The notes under the pieces were generated by a model. It was given only the letters and a program-made list of their open reading frames with translations. It did not search any database and was not told where the DNA came from. Source: Zizania palustris (Eukaryota; Streptophyta; Magnoliopsida; Poales; Poaceae). Taken from it: a stretch of DNA of 64,000 nucleotides. The stretch is taken from positions 93,842,553 to 93,906,552 of the forward strand of contig JAAALK010000080.1 in assembly GCA_019279435.1 (NCBI GenBank), written 5' to 3'. Positions 44,141 through 56,870 of this stretch are shown here, piece after piece; positions within the stretch are counted from its first letter, which is position 1; each line of letters starts with the position of its first letter. Both the position numbers and the translations under genes were made by a program.

Positions 44141-44812
44141 TTTGAAGTCATGAATTCGCTGGTTCGGACTACATCAACCACCATGCACCAAAATGGGCAT
44201 AACTTCCTCATACGAAGTCCGATTGCATGTTCTTGGACTTTTTGGAAAGCTAAGGAGAAGATGGATCTTTTGGCATTGGTTTCGCCTCATTTGGAGTCTC
44301 GAGTCGTCCTGTGTGACTGAAACAGTCCTGCATGACAGAATTGGGCCGAGTTAGACCTTATACTGAGTTGGAGGCCGTGTTGGCCCATAGTCCGAGTCAT
44401 GTGCGCCTCCTAAAGGATGCCCACGCCCTATATACTCATGACAGCCGTCATTAGGGTTATGTTTTTCTTTGTTTGCATCTACATTCGTGTGTTTAGATCC
44501 CGCTCTTGCACCGAACCGATTGGCTGCTGCAACGGCGTTTGTGAAACCTCACCTCATCGTAGTTCATCTGTGATTTGGCATTCGACTCGTGTTCTTCCTG
44601 TTCTTGCTTGTGTTCTTGGATTCGCTTGCAGGAACTAGGCTTCCTGGCGAGGTCAATCGCGCCCTGCGTGGTTGATAACCGACAGAGACGGTGGTGTAGC
44701 GATTGTAAGGTTTTGATCCGCCGGACAGGAGCCTTGGATCGTCAACATCGAGATTCTCTACCAATCCAAGTTATCCTTACCTAGCGGAAGATCGGGACCA
44801 ATCCCCCTATTA
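43903..44812 (+). repeat. full 3' LTR of the array, 910 bp
   Basis: TGATGAGGAC to CCCCCTATTA. The end is TA rather than CA, as in the LTRs of the element at 48482. Contains TATATACT near 44430. Confidence 0.85.
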
Positions 44813-45466
44813 TCTTTGACCATTTTTGATCGGATCTCTTTGACTTTTGTTAGACCGTGTGGCATCTTTTGTGGGCCTGGGTTTTACCAAATCTTGACGT
44901 CAATAGTTGGTTAAACAAACTAAAGGTTTGGCCATTTATTTGAAGAGAAATAAATAGACTACTCCCTCAATCCTACATTATAACTATTTTAGGCATTGGC
45001 GCCACTACCAAGGTGAGGGATTAAGTGCCTATGCTGCCCATCCGAACATCTAAAAAAAGACTAGGTGCACAGCTTCACTGCTGCATACAAGCTGCAACCT
45101 CTCCCCGTTCACCACCACCCAGATGCGGGCGCAGGATTTGGAACATGAGTAATCAAAATTTCAAATGGCAAAAACAAATTTGACACCCTAAATTATAGTT
45201 TTATAACATAGAATTAAGCGACATCATCATTGATTAATGATCAACATATCAAAGTGCAACATCTGAAATAAATACGGGATAAAACGGCAAAATGGTAACA
45301 AAGCTTACAACTTACAAAGCTACAGGACAACTTTTTGATCCTTAATTCTTTAAAAATGAGTGATGATGTCCTTATCCTTAGCTTGCAGGAAGAATTTTCT
45401 TTAAATCAATGTGTCCAAGCAACCATTCAAATATTCATGTCTCATCTTGCTTCTTGTCTTGTTCTT
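44813..45466. other. unassigned spacer
   Basis: No gene or RNA is recognised. The sequence near 44957-44995 (ACTCCCTCAATCCTACATTA) resembles one end of a Stowaway-type miniature transposon, but I found no matching opposite end. Confidence 0.4.
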
Positions 45467-46037
45467 TGTGGGACCGAAATAAGCGACTAGAGGGGGGTTG
45501 AATAGGCGCCTCAACAATTCTTCCAAATTAATGGCCTTTTCTAAAACACCCAACGCACCTCTAACAGAACAAGCGAAAGACAATGAAATAACACAAGTTG
45601 TTGCAGTATTGATCTAAAATAAAATGATGGCACAAGCAAGAGCCTAGCATGCAAAGCAAAATAGTGCAGAATAGATGCAGTCAACTAGTTGGCTGTCAAA
45701 TCGAACATCATTCATGTTGTGCGTCTATGCTTGGAAGAAAGATACTGGCCAACACAGAAAACTGGACGAACAGTCAGAAATTATAGCATGCACAAGTCTA
45801 AATAAAAATATCCTTCAATCAGAATGAAAATACTTCATGCAGATGAACCAAGGAAGCTTAATAACAAATCACAGAGATAAACTCAGGCTTGTGCTGGATC
45901 AGAGAGACATCAATGCATTCTATTGTTTCTGAATGTACAGTCGACATGGACACACTGATCTCGAGCAAAAAGAGAAGTGCTACAGCAGAAGTAAAACAAC
46001 GTTGAAATCTGCATGCAGCTGATCCAGTTTTCACTAA

Positions 46038-48229
46038 TGAGAAACCAAGGGTTGGTTTTGGAGTCTGTGATGTGTGATTGATAGATTTTATCCTCTGATT
46101 CGATGGGGTCCCTCTGAAGGTGTTCGGAGGTTGGTTCTCCGAAAGTGTTCGGAGGTTGTCCCTCCGAAGGGGTTCGGAGGTTGTTTCACCGAAGGGTTCG
46201 GTGGGCTCTGTTTGCTGCAGCTGTTGCAGCAGAGTGTGCCTGTCAGAGGGGTCTGATAGTACACGATGACTGGGTCGTACCGAAGGTATCGGTACTTTGG
46301 GCGGTACACCGGAGTGTGTATCGGAGGTTGTTTACTCGGAGAGGTCTCCGGGGTAATGGATACACTTTTCTGTTTGTCTATGGTGCGTAGGTGACTTCGG
46401 AGGCGACGGACAGTTCGTAGCAAGTGAACCTGGGTCAAGCGGGAGGCTTGATGCCAGGGGAGCAGGGAGCTCTGTCACGAAGGCTGCGAAGGGGTCAAGG
46501 TCGGACCTCGGGTCGAGGATGCGCCAGGAGAAGGCAGTAAGTGCGGAGTGTGGCTCCGGGTGAAGGTACTCCGAGATGAAGTCCTCGGAGGCGAGGCACT
46601 TTGAAGGGTACTCCGAATGGAGTGACTTCGGAGTATGGTGGACCAAGTCCTCAGCAATGAGGCAAGGCGTTCGAAGTGTGCTCCGGAGGGAGACACTCGA
46701 AGGTATACCCGACGAAGGTCTCAGAAGTCGAGGTGCATCGAAGGCATGGTCTGGGTGAGGATCATTGAGGACTGTGCTCGGGGAGAGACACTGCGATGAA
46801 GTGCTCATGGAATGCTTCATGCGGAGGCCTTGGATGAAGGAGGGACTTCGAAGGGTGGTGCTCCGAAGGTGGGGCTTCGGAGTGAAGCTGACTTCGGAGT
46901 GAGGCTGGCTCCGGAGTGAGGTTGGTCCAGAGTGAGGTTGACTTGAGGTACTTCGGCCATGCATGGCTTCGGTACACGGATTGACGGAGTTCGAGCTGGG
47001 AGAAGCTGCGAAGCCATGGTGGTCCACTCCAAAGGTGTTGGTACGAAGGCCCAAGGGCTTTGATGGCTTCGGCTCAAAACCGTCACTATATCGAAGGCTG
47101 ACTTCGGTGAAGCGAAGGCCATCAGGCTCAAGGCTTCTCACCGATGCTACCGCACCCCTCGCGTGTGAAGGGGGGCTTCAGAAGGGTCCAAAACTGCAAA
47201 GGCTAACAGTGTCTGCTCTGCAAAAGCTGGTGCTGTCCCCTCTGCGAAGCTGACAAAAGAAGCCTCCAAATAAAGTAGACTACCAGTTGTACCCCCATGT
47301 TCTGATGAGACAAAACCAGTATAAACCCTAGGGGTAAAGTAGTCTATTCATAGGGCTGAATAGTGCCTATAAATAGTGGAGGCTAGCTAGGTCACATCAA
47401 CACTTTGAACATTCATTTTTGAGCTCCTGTACTAGCCGCCACATACTCTTGTATTCATCCTGTGAGTTCATTTTGTGTTCCCTGTTCAAGCAATGAAGCT
47501 TTGATTCTGTTTTCATTTACTACTTGAACTTGTATGCATACTTCTCTGCATGCTTTGATTTTTCTGTGCACCATCTTCTTGTGAGTTTTCTGGAGAGGTG
47601 TGTGAGAAGTCTGTCTGGGCGAAGTGTGTTTTTTAGTGTTTGTTCGCTCTGTGTAAACTGGAGGCTAGACCTCTTGGATTACTAGTGAAGCACTGTTCGA
47701 AGACCGTTTTCTTCCCGTGTCGAAGTCCTCAGCGAAGTCTATTCAGTGTGCGTTTAGACCTTCGAAGTATGAAGCCTAGCACCAGTTGTTGTCACTGAGT
47801 ATTTGGTCGAAGTCCGCAGGGGGAAGTCTTCTCTTGCAAAGGGTGAAGTGCGAAGCCTGCTTGAAGGCGCCCTGTGTGCTGAGCCTGCACTGACTTAGCA
47901 GAGCTGATCGAAGTCCTCAGAGAGAAGTCCGCTCTTGCGAAGGGTGAAGTGCGAAGCCTGCTCGAAGGCACCCTGTGTGCGGAGCCTGCACTGACTTAGC
48001 AAAGCTGAATTTTCGGGGTTGTGGGTGGAGCGAAGTCTTCTTGGCTTTGAACTTTTGCTCCTTGAGAAGCCTGTTTTCGGAGCTGTAAAATACCTCCGAA
48101 CCAGAACTTCAAAGGGTGTGTTCGAAGCCTGTTCCACAGAATACATAATTAATTCCGAAGGCTATTTTTAGTTTAAAATTTTAAAAGCTCCCATTCACCC
48201 CCCCTCTGGTCGCCGTTTCCGGTCCAACA
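46038..48229 (+). repeat. solo LTR, second copia-type family, 2192 bp
   Basis: TGAGAAACCAAGG to GGTCCAACA with a perfect actaa duplication (46033-46037, 48230-48234). The plus-strand TATAAATAG is at 47369-47377. The first half is packed with CTCCGAAG/CTTCGGAG words; the last 400 bases carry a duplicated segment (about 47800 and 47905, with TCTTGCRAAGGGTGAAGTGC). The terminal AGAGGGGGGGTGAATGGGAG (minus) parallels the other copia-type family. Long open frames here are compositional. Confidence 0.9.
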
Positions 48230-48481
48230 ACTAATCCAAAGATCAACAAAGAATAAAATACATCGCAGTGTGCAGAATAAAGCAAATGATATGAAGCTGA
48301 TAACTATGACCAGCCTTGAGTAGCACACACGGACTAGTAGTTGATGTGCTAGCCTACTGCATCTGCAAGTATTTAATTAGAAAAAAATGCAAGCACAGAC
48401 CACATCCAATCAATTGCTCAGGCAATAAAACTCCTACACGATTGGTTCAAATGAAGTGACAGTTTATAGCAGCAAGTAGCC

Positions 48482-49340
48482 TAATAGGGGAAATTGGGTC
48501 CCGATCTTCTGCTAGGTAAGGATAACTTGTATTGGTGGAGAATCTTGACGTTGACGATCCAAGGCTCTGGTCCGACGGATCAAAACCTTACAATCGCTAC
48601 GCCACCATCTCCGTTGGTTATCAACCACACAGGGCGCGATTGACCTCGCCATGAAGGCTGGTTCCTGTAAGCGAATCCAAGAACACAAGCAAGAATAGGA
48701 AGAACACAAGTCGAATGCCAAATCACAGATGAACTATGATGAGGAGAGGTTTCACAAATGCTGTTGCAGCAGCCAATCGGTTCGGTGCAAGAGAGGGATC
48801 TAAACACACGAGTGTAGATGCAAACAAAGCAAAACCTAACCCTAATTATGGTTGTCGTGAGTATATAGGGCGTGGGCATCCTGTAGGAGGCGCACACGAC
48901 TCGGACTATGGGCCAACACGGCCTCCAACTCAGTACAAGGTCCAACCCAACCCAATTCTGTCACACAGGACTATTTCAGTCACACAGGACGACTCGAGAC
49001 TCCAAATGAGGCGAAACCAACCCTATGCTGGTCAAAGAACAGCTCTTCTCCTTATCTTTCCAAAAAGTCCAAGAACGCGCCAATCGGATTTCGTATGAGG
49101 AAGTTACGCCCATTTTGTTGCATAGTGGTTGATGTAGTCCGAAACAGCGAATTCTTAACTTCAAATCATCCGTGCAACTCCGTCTTCAACTCCAACTCTC
49201 CTATTCCATCTCCCATGTTGCTAAGGAAATAATTAACCTCATGGTTCAAGCGACGGGCACGGGCGGATGTGATTGGTCCTTGTAATTGAATTGTAGGTGG
49301 AGGCTCCATGTGTGTATCATGTGAAGTGATGTCCTCATCA
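48482..49340 (-). repeat. 3' LTR, 859 bp
   Basis: Shorter than its partner because of a deletion near 49220 with CTAAG at the break. Includes the end of the integrase frame (49166-49396). Confidence 0.92.
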
Positions 49341-51551
49341 TCCTCCCCCTCTTGAATTGGAGTCGTCCTCGACTCAAGCTCATCGTCATCTCCCAAGTAG
49401 TAGAAAACAGCAGCTTCATCCCCAACTTATGCCACAAGGTCCTCCAAAAATGACTTAAGAATTTAGCATCACGATTTGAAACGATGGTATTGGGAACTCC
49501 ATGCAAGTGTACGACCTCTCTGAAAAACAAATCAGCAACATTGGTAGCGTCGTCGCTCTTGTGACAAGGTATAAAATGTGCCATTTTAGAGAACCGATCT
49601 ACCTCCACAAAAATACTATCCCTCCCCCTCTTAGTTCTAGGTAATCCTAACACAAAATCCATAGAAATATCCTCCAAGGTACACTAAGAACAGGCAGAGG
49701 CATATAAAGACCATGTGGGTTTAGACGGGACGTCGCTTTATTGCAAGTTGTGCATCGTGCCACATAGCGCTCAACATCTCGTCTCATCCTAGGCCAATAG
49801 AAATGTGTGGACAACACATCTTCAGTTCTCTTTGATCCAAAATGACCCATCAAACCACCACCATGTGCTTCCTACAATAACAACAAGCGAAGAGAGCTAG
49901 CCGACACACATAACTTGTTAGCACGAAAAATATATCCATTATTCAGCACATATTTGTTCCAAGCACGGTCATCTGTACAATTTGCAAAAGCATCTTTGAA
50001 GTCCAAATCAGTAGAATACATGTCCTTCAATGTTTCTAAACCAAAGATGTTATAATCAAGTTGAGAAAGCAATGTATAACGTCTAGATAAAGCATCGGCA
50101 ATCATATTATCTTTCCCTTTCTTATGCTTAATGATATATGGAAAAGTCTCAATAAATTCTACCCATTTAGCATGTCGTTTATTCAGATTTTCTTGACTAC
50201 ATATATGCTTCAATGCTTCATGATCCGAATGAATAATAAACTCCTTAGGCAAAAGGTAATGTTGCCAAGTTTCAAGCACACACACTAAGGCATATAATTC
50301 CTTATCATAGGTAGATTAATTCAACTGTGGACCATGTAATTTCTCACTAAAATAGGCCATGGGTTTACCTCCTTGTAGCAGCACACCTCCTATTCCAAAA
50401 CCACTAGCATCACATTCTAACTCAAAAGTCTTACCTAAGTCGGGTAGCTGAAGTAGAGGTGCATGTGTAAGGCGATCCTTGAGTGTGGAAAAAGCTTGTT
50501 CTTGTGCTGGTTCCCAAGTAAAAGTAACTCCCTTCTTGGTCAACTCATTCAAAGGACCGGCTATGGTGCTGAAATCTTTCACAAAACGCTAGTAGAAACC
50601 TGCAAGACCAAGAAAACTATGTACCTGTGTGATAGTTTGAGGTTGCGGCCAGCTGTTGATTGCGTCTACCTTCGCTGCGTCAACCTCAATGCCCTGTGAA
50701 GTGACAACATATCCAAGAAACACAACTCGATCCATGCAAAATGTGCACTTCTCAAGGTTACCAAACAATCTAGCCTCACGTAGGACAGAAAAAACATCAC
50801 GTAGGTGTTCAACATGTTCAGTGGAAGACTTGTTGTAAATAAAGATATCATCAAAGTATACTACCACAAAGCGTCCTATAAAGGGTTGTAGGACTTCATT
50901 CATCAAGCTCATGAAGATACTAGGTGCATTAGTAAGTCCAAAAGGCATGACAAGCCACTCATATAATCCAAACTTTATTTTAAAAGCAGTTTTCCATTCA
51001 TCACCTAGTTTCATGCGAATTTGGTGGTAGCCACTACGGAGATCGATCTTAGTAAAGATAATGGCACCACTAAGCTCATCAAGCATGTCATCCAATCTAG
51101 GAATAGGGTGTCGATATCGAATGGTGATATTATTAATAGCATGACAATCAACACTCATGCGCCAACTACCATCTTTCTTAGGCACCAAAAGAACAGGTAC
51201 TGCACAAGGACTAAGGCTTTCACGGACGTACCCACGATCAAGAAGGTCTTGTACTTGGCGCTGAATTTCTTTTGTCTCCTCCGGATTGGTACGGTACAAT
51301 GCACGATTAGGAAGAGACGCTCCCGGGATCAAATTAATTTGGTGCTCGATGCGGCGTATCGGTGGTAGCCCGGGTGGTATCTCAGCAGGAAAAACATCGT
51401 TAAACTCCTGCAAAAGGTCAGTGACTGCAACGGGAACAAAGCTATGAAGGTTCGTAAGTGAAAACAGCACGTTCGTGCAAATCAAGCCATATATCATGGG
51501 AGTATCATCACAAATTTCAACAAAGTCAGTTTTAGTTGCAAAGCATGACAT
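49166..51551 (-). pseudogene. pol: RT, RNase H and truncated integrase
   Basis: RT is open in 51551-50589 (KIDLRSGYHQ, VVYFDDIFIYN). RNase H lies in 50582-49872, with a stop near 50313 between ELECDASGFGIGG and HSDHEALKHI. The integrase zinc region and core are in 49853-49400 with one frame break near 49675 and the first two catalytic Asp regions (SMDFVLGL, IVSNRDAKF). The coding then jumps at about 49397 straight to the LTR-proximal end, losing the segment with the catalytic Glu and the C-terminal domain. The integrase cannot be active. Confidence 0.9.
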
Positions 51552-53403
51552 GTCCTTTCAGATTAATAACTTGTGATGAAGAAGGAGAAGCAACTTTATC
51601 TTTTTGTTGCCTCAAAAGCGTCTTAGCTACTTGCTGATTTTCAGAAGGTTGTTTGCTCGTTTGTGCGTCCTTAGCATGTTTTTCTTGTTCAAATTTCACA
51701 ATTTCAGCAGGAGTCATAGGAAGCAAAGTAACTTTCTTTCCTTTATACATTAATGTGTACTTATTGCTCCTACCATGTTGTGTAGCATCAGTATCATACT
51801 CCCAAGGTCTACCAAGTAATAGAGAACATGCTTGCATTGGTACTACATCAAAATAAGCAACTCCGAAGTATGTACCAATGGAAAATATGATGTGAGCAGT
51901 TTGTGTTACCTTGACCTTACCGCTATTCTTGAACCATTGCACGTGGTAAGGGTGTTTATGCGCATCTGTGGGAAGTTGAAGCTTAGTTACCATGTCGTGG
52001 CTCACCAAATTGTTGCAACTACCGCTGTCGATGATGACACGTACACGACGGTCATTGACGATGAAGAAGGTCTGAAACAGATTGTTCCGTTGTGCCCGGT
52101 CGTCCTGCTCCATGTGAGTGCTCAAAACACGTTGTACAATAAGTGCTTCATGGTCGGCAGAGGCATCCGGTGCAAAAACAGCGTCATCGTCGGAAGCATT
52201 GTAATCTCCTGCAATGTTAGCAGCAAGTGCATATTCATCTTCAACATCACTAGCATTTACATAGCCACCGTCTTCCGTAGCAATATAAGCCCGCTGACTA
52301 GGGAAATCCTTCATAACGTGGCCGAATCCTTTGCATCGGTGACACTGGATCGCTGCAGAACGTGCAGTAGAGGCCGCCGAGGAGGTGGGCTTGGCTGGCG
52401 CCTTGGATGCTGCAGCTTTGGAGCTCTCAGCCTGGGCTGTAGATGCAGAAGATGCTGATGTAACCGCCAGTCGAGAAGGAGGTGGTGGTCGCTGCTGCTG
52501 CCCACTTGAGCGTGAAGTGGCACCACCAATGTTGGTCCTCATGCTGCATTGTTGTTGTTGGCGACCCTGCAATTCTTTTCTGCAAGTATAGCAAGGTGGA
52601 AAAGATGAGTGATAGTATTGTATTCTTTATAATCAATGATATCCTAAATTTCACGTCTTAAACCACCATAAAAACGGGCCATTTTATCCTCATTGTCCTC
52701 CTCAATTTCAGCACGCGTGCAACCTATTTGTAGCTCCTGATAATACTCCTCTACAGATTTATTTCCTTGGTTTAGGCGCTGCAATTTTTTTTCTCAAATC
52801 ATGTTTATATGAAGGAGGAACCCATCTACCACGCATTTGCCGTTTTAACATACCCCAATTTTGTGGTTCATTGCCAACCTGAACTATTTCAGTCCACCAA
52901 AGAAGAGCATATCCAGTGAAGTCACTAGTAGCTAAGTGCACGCGGTGGATAGCAGGAAGCATGTGAGCATTAAATTTTTGTTCGACTGACATCTCCCAAT
53001 CTAAATATGCATCTGGATCATAGGTGCAAGAAAATGAGGTACTTAAAATTTTGCCTTGGAGTAGGGATCATTGTTCACGCGGTTGCCATTGTTACCTCGT
53101 GGATGGGGGTTGCGGTGCCGCCCATACCTTGACGATTGAACTGAAAGCGATGACGTGTATCCTCGTCAGGGTCAATGCCATTGTTACCGGCATCAGATAG
53201 GTCGTCTTCCTCCTCAACATGGTCGTCGTCGGCTTGTGCAGAAGGCAAGCGTGTCTCCAGGGCAGTCATCTGGTCCACTAGGTCAACCACAGTACGTGCG
53301 AGACATTCGATGGACTGTTGGGTCTACCGCTGAGACTCCAGTAGAGCACGTCGTGAGACATAGTCATTAAAATCAGATAGAGGGGTACCGTTGTTATCTG
53401 CCA
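51532..53403 (-). pseudogene. gag: gag and protease
   Basis: The gag ATG is at 53403 (complement). 53290-53075 encodes the helical N-terminus, 52992-52759 the gag core (TGYALLWWTEIVQVGNEP), and 52572-51532 the nucleocapsid and protease, with CHRCKGFGHVMKDF (the last Cys of the zinc knuckle is Phe) and IIDSGSCNNLVS intact. Stop codons and one-base breaks separate these pieces. Confidence 0.88.
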
Positions 53404-54360
53404 TGTTAGTGAAAAGACAAACAACAAAGAATAATCCTTATGGAACGCAACTAGGTTGAGTGGTGGGTGTGTGGTGGAAGCAATCCGTCAAGCGCCTTAA
53501 CCACGCTTGCAAGTGTTCTTACCACGCCGCAGTGAGGTCACCAGCCTACAGGTGAAGAACCAAGTGGAGGGTCGTGGGCGATTGCAAGATGTGAACCTGT
53601 CCTGACCAAGAGAAGGTGTAGCTTGGAAGGCAAAGTAAGTAGCAAGCAATAGCGATAGTAATAACAGTTAAACCAAGTTCAATAAGTGTTCCCTAGTACT
53701 CGTCAAAGTTGCTGGTATAAGTGCTCCCAAGGTGAAATTCAAGTAATAGAGGGAAACTATGTGCCCAAAACTCAAGTGGAAGGCAGAACAAGGTAGCAAA
53801 CGACAGGACCGGTTCTCTTTTGCTTCTTTGCTTCTCGTTTTTTTTCACTATATTTTTTTTGAACAAGGATGACAAGAGATGCAACCACAAAAATTGGCAC
53901 CTGCAACTGAGGTGGGATGTGGTTCACAGAAATTCAACAAGTTCTCTGAACGGCATGCAAAAACTTTGACCAATTTTTTCTTTATCTTCCTGATTTTTTT
54001 GGCAATTCTGATGAAACCAAACATTGGGTCGGCTCCAAATTTTGAGAAGAAGATGCTCAAAAAATTTCAGATTTTTCTGACAAACGAGCGAAAAGTTATG
54101 CATGTTTTACCGATGGAGGTCACAAGGACTCGATGTGAAAAACCGAGTAGGAAACCAAGTGGAAACTGACTAGGGTTGTGGAGGGGGGGGTTGGGTGGGG
54201 TAATTTTTTTGAGACACAAGATCAACTCAACTACTACTCAAATGACACAAAGGGATGACTAAACCAGCAACAAGACTTGACCAAGAACACAAACTCAACA
54301 AAGCTAAAAACTGAAATTAAAATAAAAGAAGATCGAGATTACCTAACGGGAAACCTGATA
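53404..54360 (-). other. untranslated leader of the decayed CRM-like element
   Basis: Matches the leader at 32674-33950 in layout and much of its sequence but lacks the GGACAAG repeat clusters. No gene seen. Confidence 0.7.
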
Positions 54361-54370
54361 TCTGATACCA
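54361..54370 (-). other. primer binding site (initiator-Met tRNA)
   Basis: TGGTATCAGA on the minus strand, two bases inside the LTR; the following bases no longer match the tRNA. Confidence 0.8.
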
Positions 54371-54372
54371 TC

Positions 54373-55285
54373 TAATAGGGGAAATTGGCTCTCGATCTTC
54401 CGCTAGGTATGGATAACTTGGATTGGTGGAGAATCTCGACGTTGACGATCCAAGGCTCCGGTCCGATGGATTAAAACCTTACAATCGCTACACCACCATC
54501 TCCGTTGGTTATCAACCACACAAGGCGCGATTGACCTCACCACGAAGGTTGGTTCCTGCAAGAGAATCCAAGAACACAAGCAAGAATAGGAAGAACACAA
54601 GTCGAATGCCAAATCACAGATGAACTATGATGAGGAGAGGTTTCACAAACGCCGTTGCAACAGCCAATCGGTTCGGTGCAAGAGCGGGATCTAAACACAC
54701 GAGTGTATATGAAAACAAAGCAAAACCTAACCCTAATGATGGCTGTCGTGAGTATATAGGGTGTGGGTATCCTGTAGGAGGCGCACATGACTCGGACTAT
54801 GGGCCAACACGGCCTCCAACTCAGTACAAGGTCCAACTCGTCCCAATTCTGTCATGCAGGACTGTTTCAGTCACACACGATGACTCGAGACTCCAAATAA
54901 GGAGAAACCAATGCCAAAAGATCCGTCTTCTCCTTGGCTTTCCAAAAAGTCTAAGAATGTGCCAATCGGACTTCGTATGAGGAAGTTACGTCCATTTTGG
55001 TGCATGGTGGTTGATGTAGTCCGAAACAGCCAATTCTTGACTTCAAATCATCCGTGCGACTCCGTTTTCAACTCCAACTCTCCTATTCCATCTCCCATGT
55101 TCCTAAGCAACAAAATATTACTAGTATTCAGTAGCATCTCATTCAAACAAATATTAACATAGTTGCTAAGGAAAGAATTAACCTTATGGTTCAAGCGACG
55201 GGCACGGGCGCGTGTGATTGGTCCTTGTAATTGAATTGTAGGTGGAGGCTCCATGTGTGTATCATGTGAAGTGATGTCCTCATCA
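54373..55285 (-). repeat. 5' LTR, 913 bp
   Basis: Same termini as the partner LTR and the tagcc target-site copy outside. Minus-strand TATA-type box near 54755. Confidence 0.92.
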
Positions 55286-56870
55286 TAGCCAACCAGAGAC
55301 TCCAACTTACGAAGAAATCAGTGGAAACATAGGTTCGGCTGGACCAAAAAAAGCAGGAAGAGAAACAAAAATAACACCAGAGCATTGCGATGGCTCAGAC
55401 CTGGTATATTAATAATGCTCCCTCTGATCCGGCTGCCCACAGACTGGCGCTGGCACTCAGATCTGGTCAGAATAAAACTTCCGGTGAAAGTGCATATCAC
55501 GCTTCTACCTTGAGCCATGCATTCTCTATCTGCATGTTGATGAGACTGGCCACCAGGATAGAGCAGTGATGAAGATAGTGAAAAGATGGCTAAGCCGACA
55601 AAGCACAGATCAGAACTATTACACAAATGGCCGGTAGAAAGAGATCCACAGAAAATCGATTAAAATGATGGAAAATCAAGACATCAAATCATCTTAACAT
55701 GATGTGACTGACAGCATTAAATAAAGTGATAGAACAGTGTTTTTTCAAAACACCAAATCCAGAGTTGGCAGAGAAAAAATCTTCTGGCTGAAAAATAATG
55801 CAAAGAAAATCAACAAATGGGACTGAGCTGCAATGGGACTGAGCGATGCTGACCTGGTGAAGCCCTGCGCTGGCGGAGATGTTGCAGAGAGGAACAGCAG
55901 GAGGCGCAGCAATCCGGTTCAGTGCTTGCCGAAGAAGATAAAAACGACAGTGGTGATAATAATCAGAAAGAGAACTATTCATCCGGTGGCTTAAAAGAGG
56001 ATAAAAATGATCTGAAATTTCTGGATTAAATGCCTCAAGTGGCAGCCAAAAGTCCCCCAAATCCTAGGCCTTTGGGTCTTTTGTATAGGCAAGCCCACAA
56101 AGGAAAAACCTAAAATGCCCCTAGGATTTAATTACAAGTTAATACTTAAAACTAATTAAACCTGAAATACCCTTTGGTATTTTTCAGAATTAAAATTCAG
56201 AAAAATACACAAAGAATATACCTATTTTATTACAACAGTTAAACCTATACTTTTAATATATTTTCAGAATTTTGACAATTCCGAAAAATACTAAAAGTTT
56301 ACACTTAATCTAAATTACTAAACGAAAATAAACTCCTAATTATTGGAATTTAAAAACATTTAGAGATGAGACGGTTTTCAGCAAAAATCGACAAAGTCTC
56401 CTCGATCGCCGACATGTGACGCCAATCCGCGAACTCGACCGTCAGCAAGTCTCTCCCGCTCTCGATCCCCTTGAGCATCCTGATCACTTGCACTGGCCTC
56501 CCTTTCGCTGACTTAACCGTCACACTATCTCGACCATCCGTCCGTCCATGTCTTGCTCTATCTCCTCGTGCACTCCTGAGATCATCTCCAACTTCACCCA
56601 GCATCCTTGATCCTCTGGCATCGAGCTCCCTTCTCGACCCTTTATCACCTGCCACTGACAGTTGGTTAGCATCTCTACCCTGCACACATGAGACAAGACA
56701 AAACACGAAACACGACGGACACCGATCCCCTCGGCATCCACTCTCCATAACCACACATCGATCCCATCGATGCAATCAAACCATCACTCACTCATTCACC
56801 AGATCGCTCAACCTTATCAATCACTCATCATAAAGACAGAAACCATAGTGCGACCTCTCTTGGTTTCACA

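Larger units (their letters stand above)
40636..44812 (+). mobile_element. CRM-like 3' end as a tandem array of integrase-LTR units
   Basis: Three head-to-tail units of integrase 3' part plus LTR. Units 1 and 2 have a truncated LTR (41284 to about 41850; 42593 to about 43160) fused to integrase coding; unit 3 has a full LTR (43903-44812). Period is 1,309 bp (41284 to 42593). Both fusions lie at the same point, in a TTTGTTT word common to LTR and integrase, so the first was formed once and then amplified. The integrase is related to, but distinct from, the copy at 27126. The array's left part is lost in the gap. Confidence 0.85.
48482..55285 (-). mobile_element. CRM-like element, decayed, internally deleted
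   Basis: 6,804 bp with a perfect tagcc duplication (48477-48481, 55286-55290). LTRs are 48482-49340 and 54373-55285. Same organisation as 27126-34873 but with many frame breaks, a deletion removing the integrase C-terminal part, and a 57-bp-scale deletion in the 3' LTR. LTR termini are TGATGAGG and CCTATTA, i.e. TG...TA instead of TG...CA. Confidence 0.92.
45467..56870 (-). repeat. 3' LTR of the Sirevirus-like element, in three pieces
   Basis: Pieces 45467-46037, 48235-48481 and 55291-56870. On the minus strand it runs TGTGAAACCAAGAG (at 56870) to CGGTCCCACA (at 45467), matching the solo LTR 35443-38558 at both ends but shorter (about 2.4 kb). The 5 bases outside its left end are ttctt; no partner can be checked. 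Confidence 0.8.

Noticed and set aside
44957..44995. Possible Stowaway miniature transposon end
   Set aside because: Only one end-like stretch, no matching inverted repeat or TA duplication found nearby.
46332..47141. Open frame of 269 codons on the minus strand, and neighbours
   Set aside because: Lies wholly inside a solo LTR; Ser/Pro/Arg-rich translation follows from the CTCCGAAG/CTTCGGAG word repeats and is not conserved in the sister LTR at 60658-62675.
56471..56833. Open frame of 120 codons rich in Ser/Thr/Pro
   Set aside because: Within LTR sequence; no counterpart frame in the homologous solo LTR at 35443-38558.
45467..56870. Treating this LTR as another solo LTR
   Set aside because: Its left flank ttctt is not repeated at 56871, and a purine tract plus noncoding internal sequence lies outside the right end, so it is the 3' LTR of a larger element.
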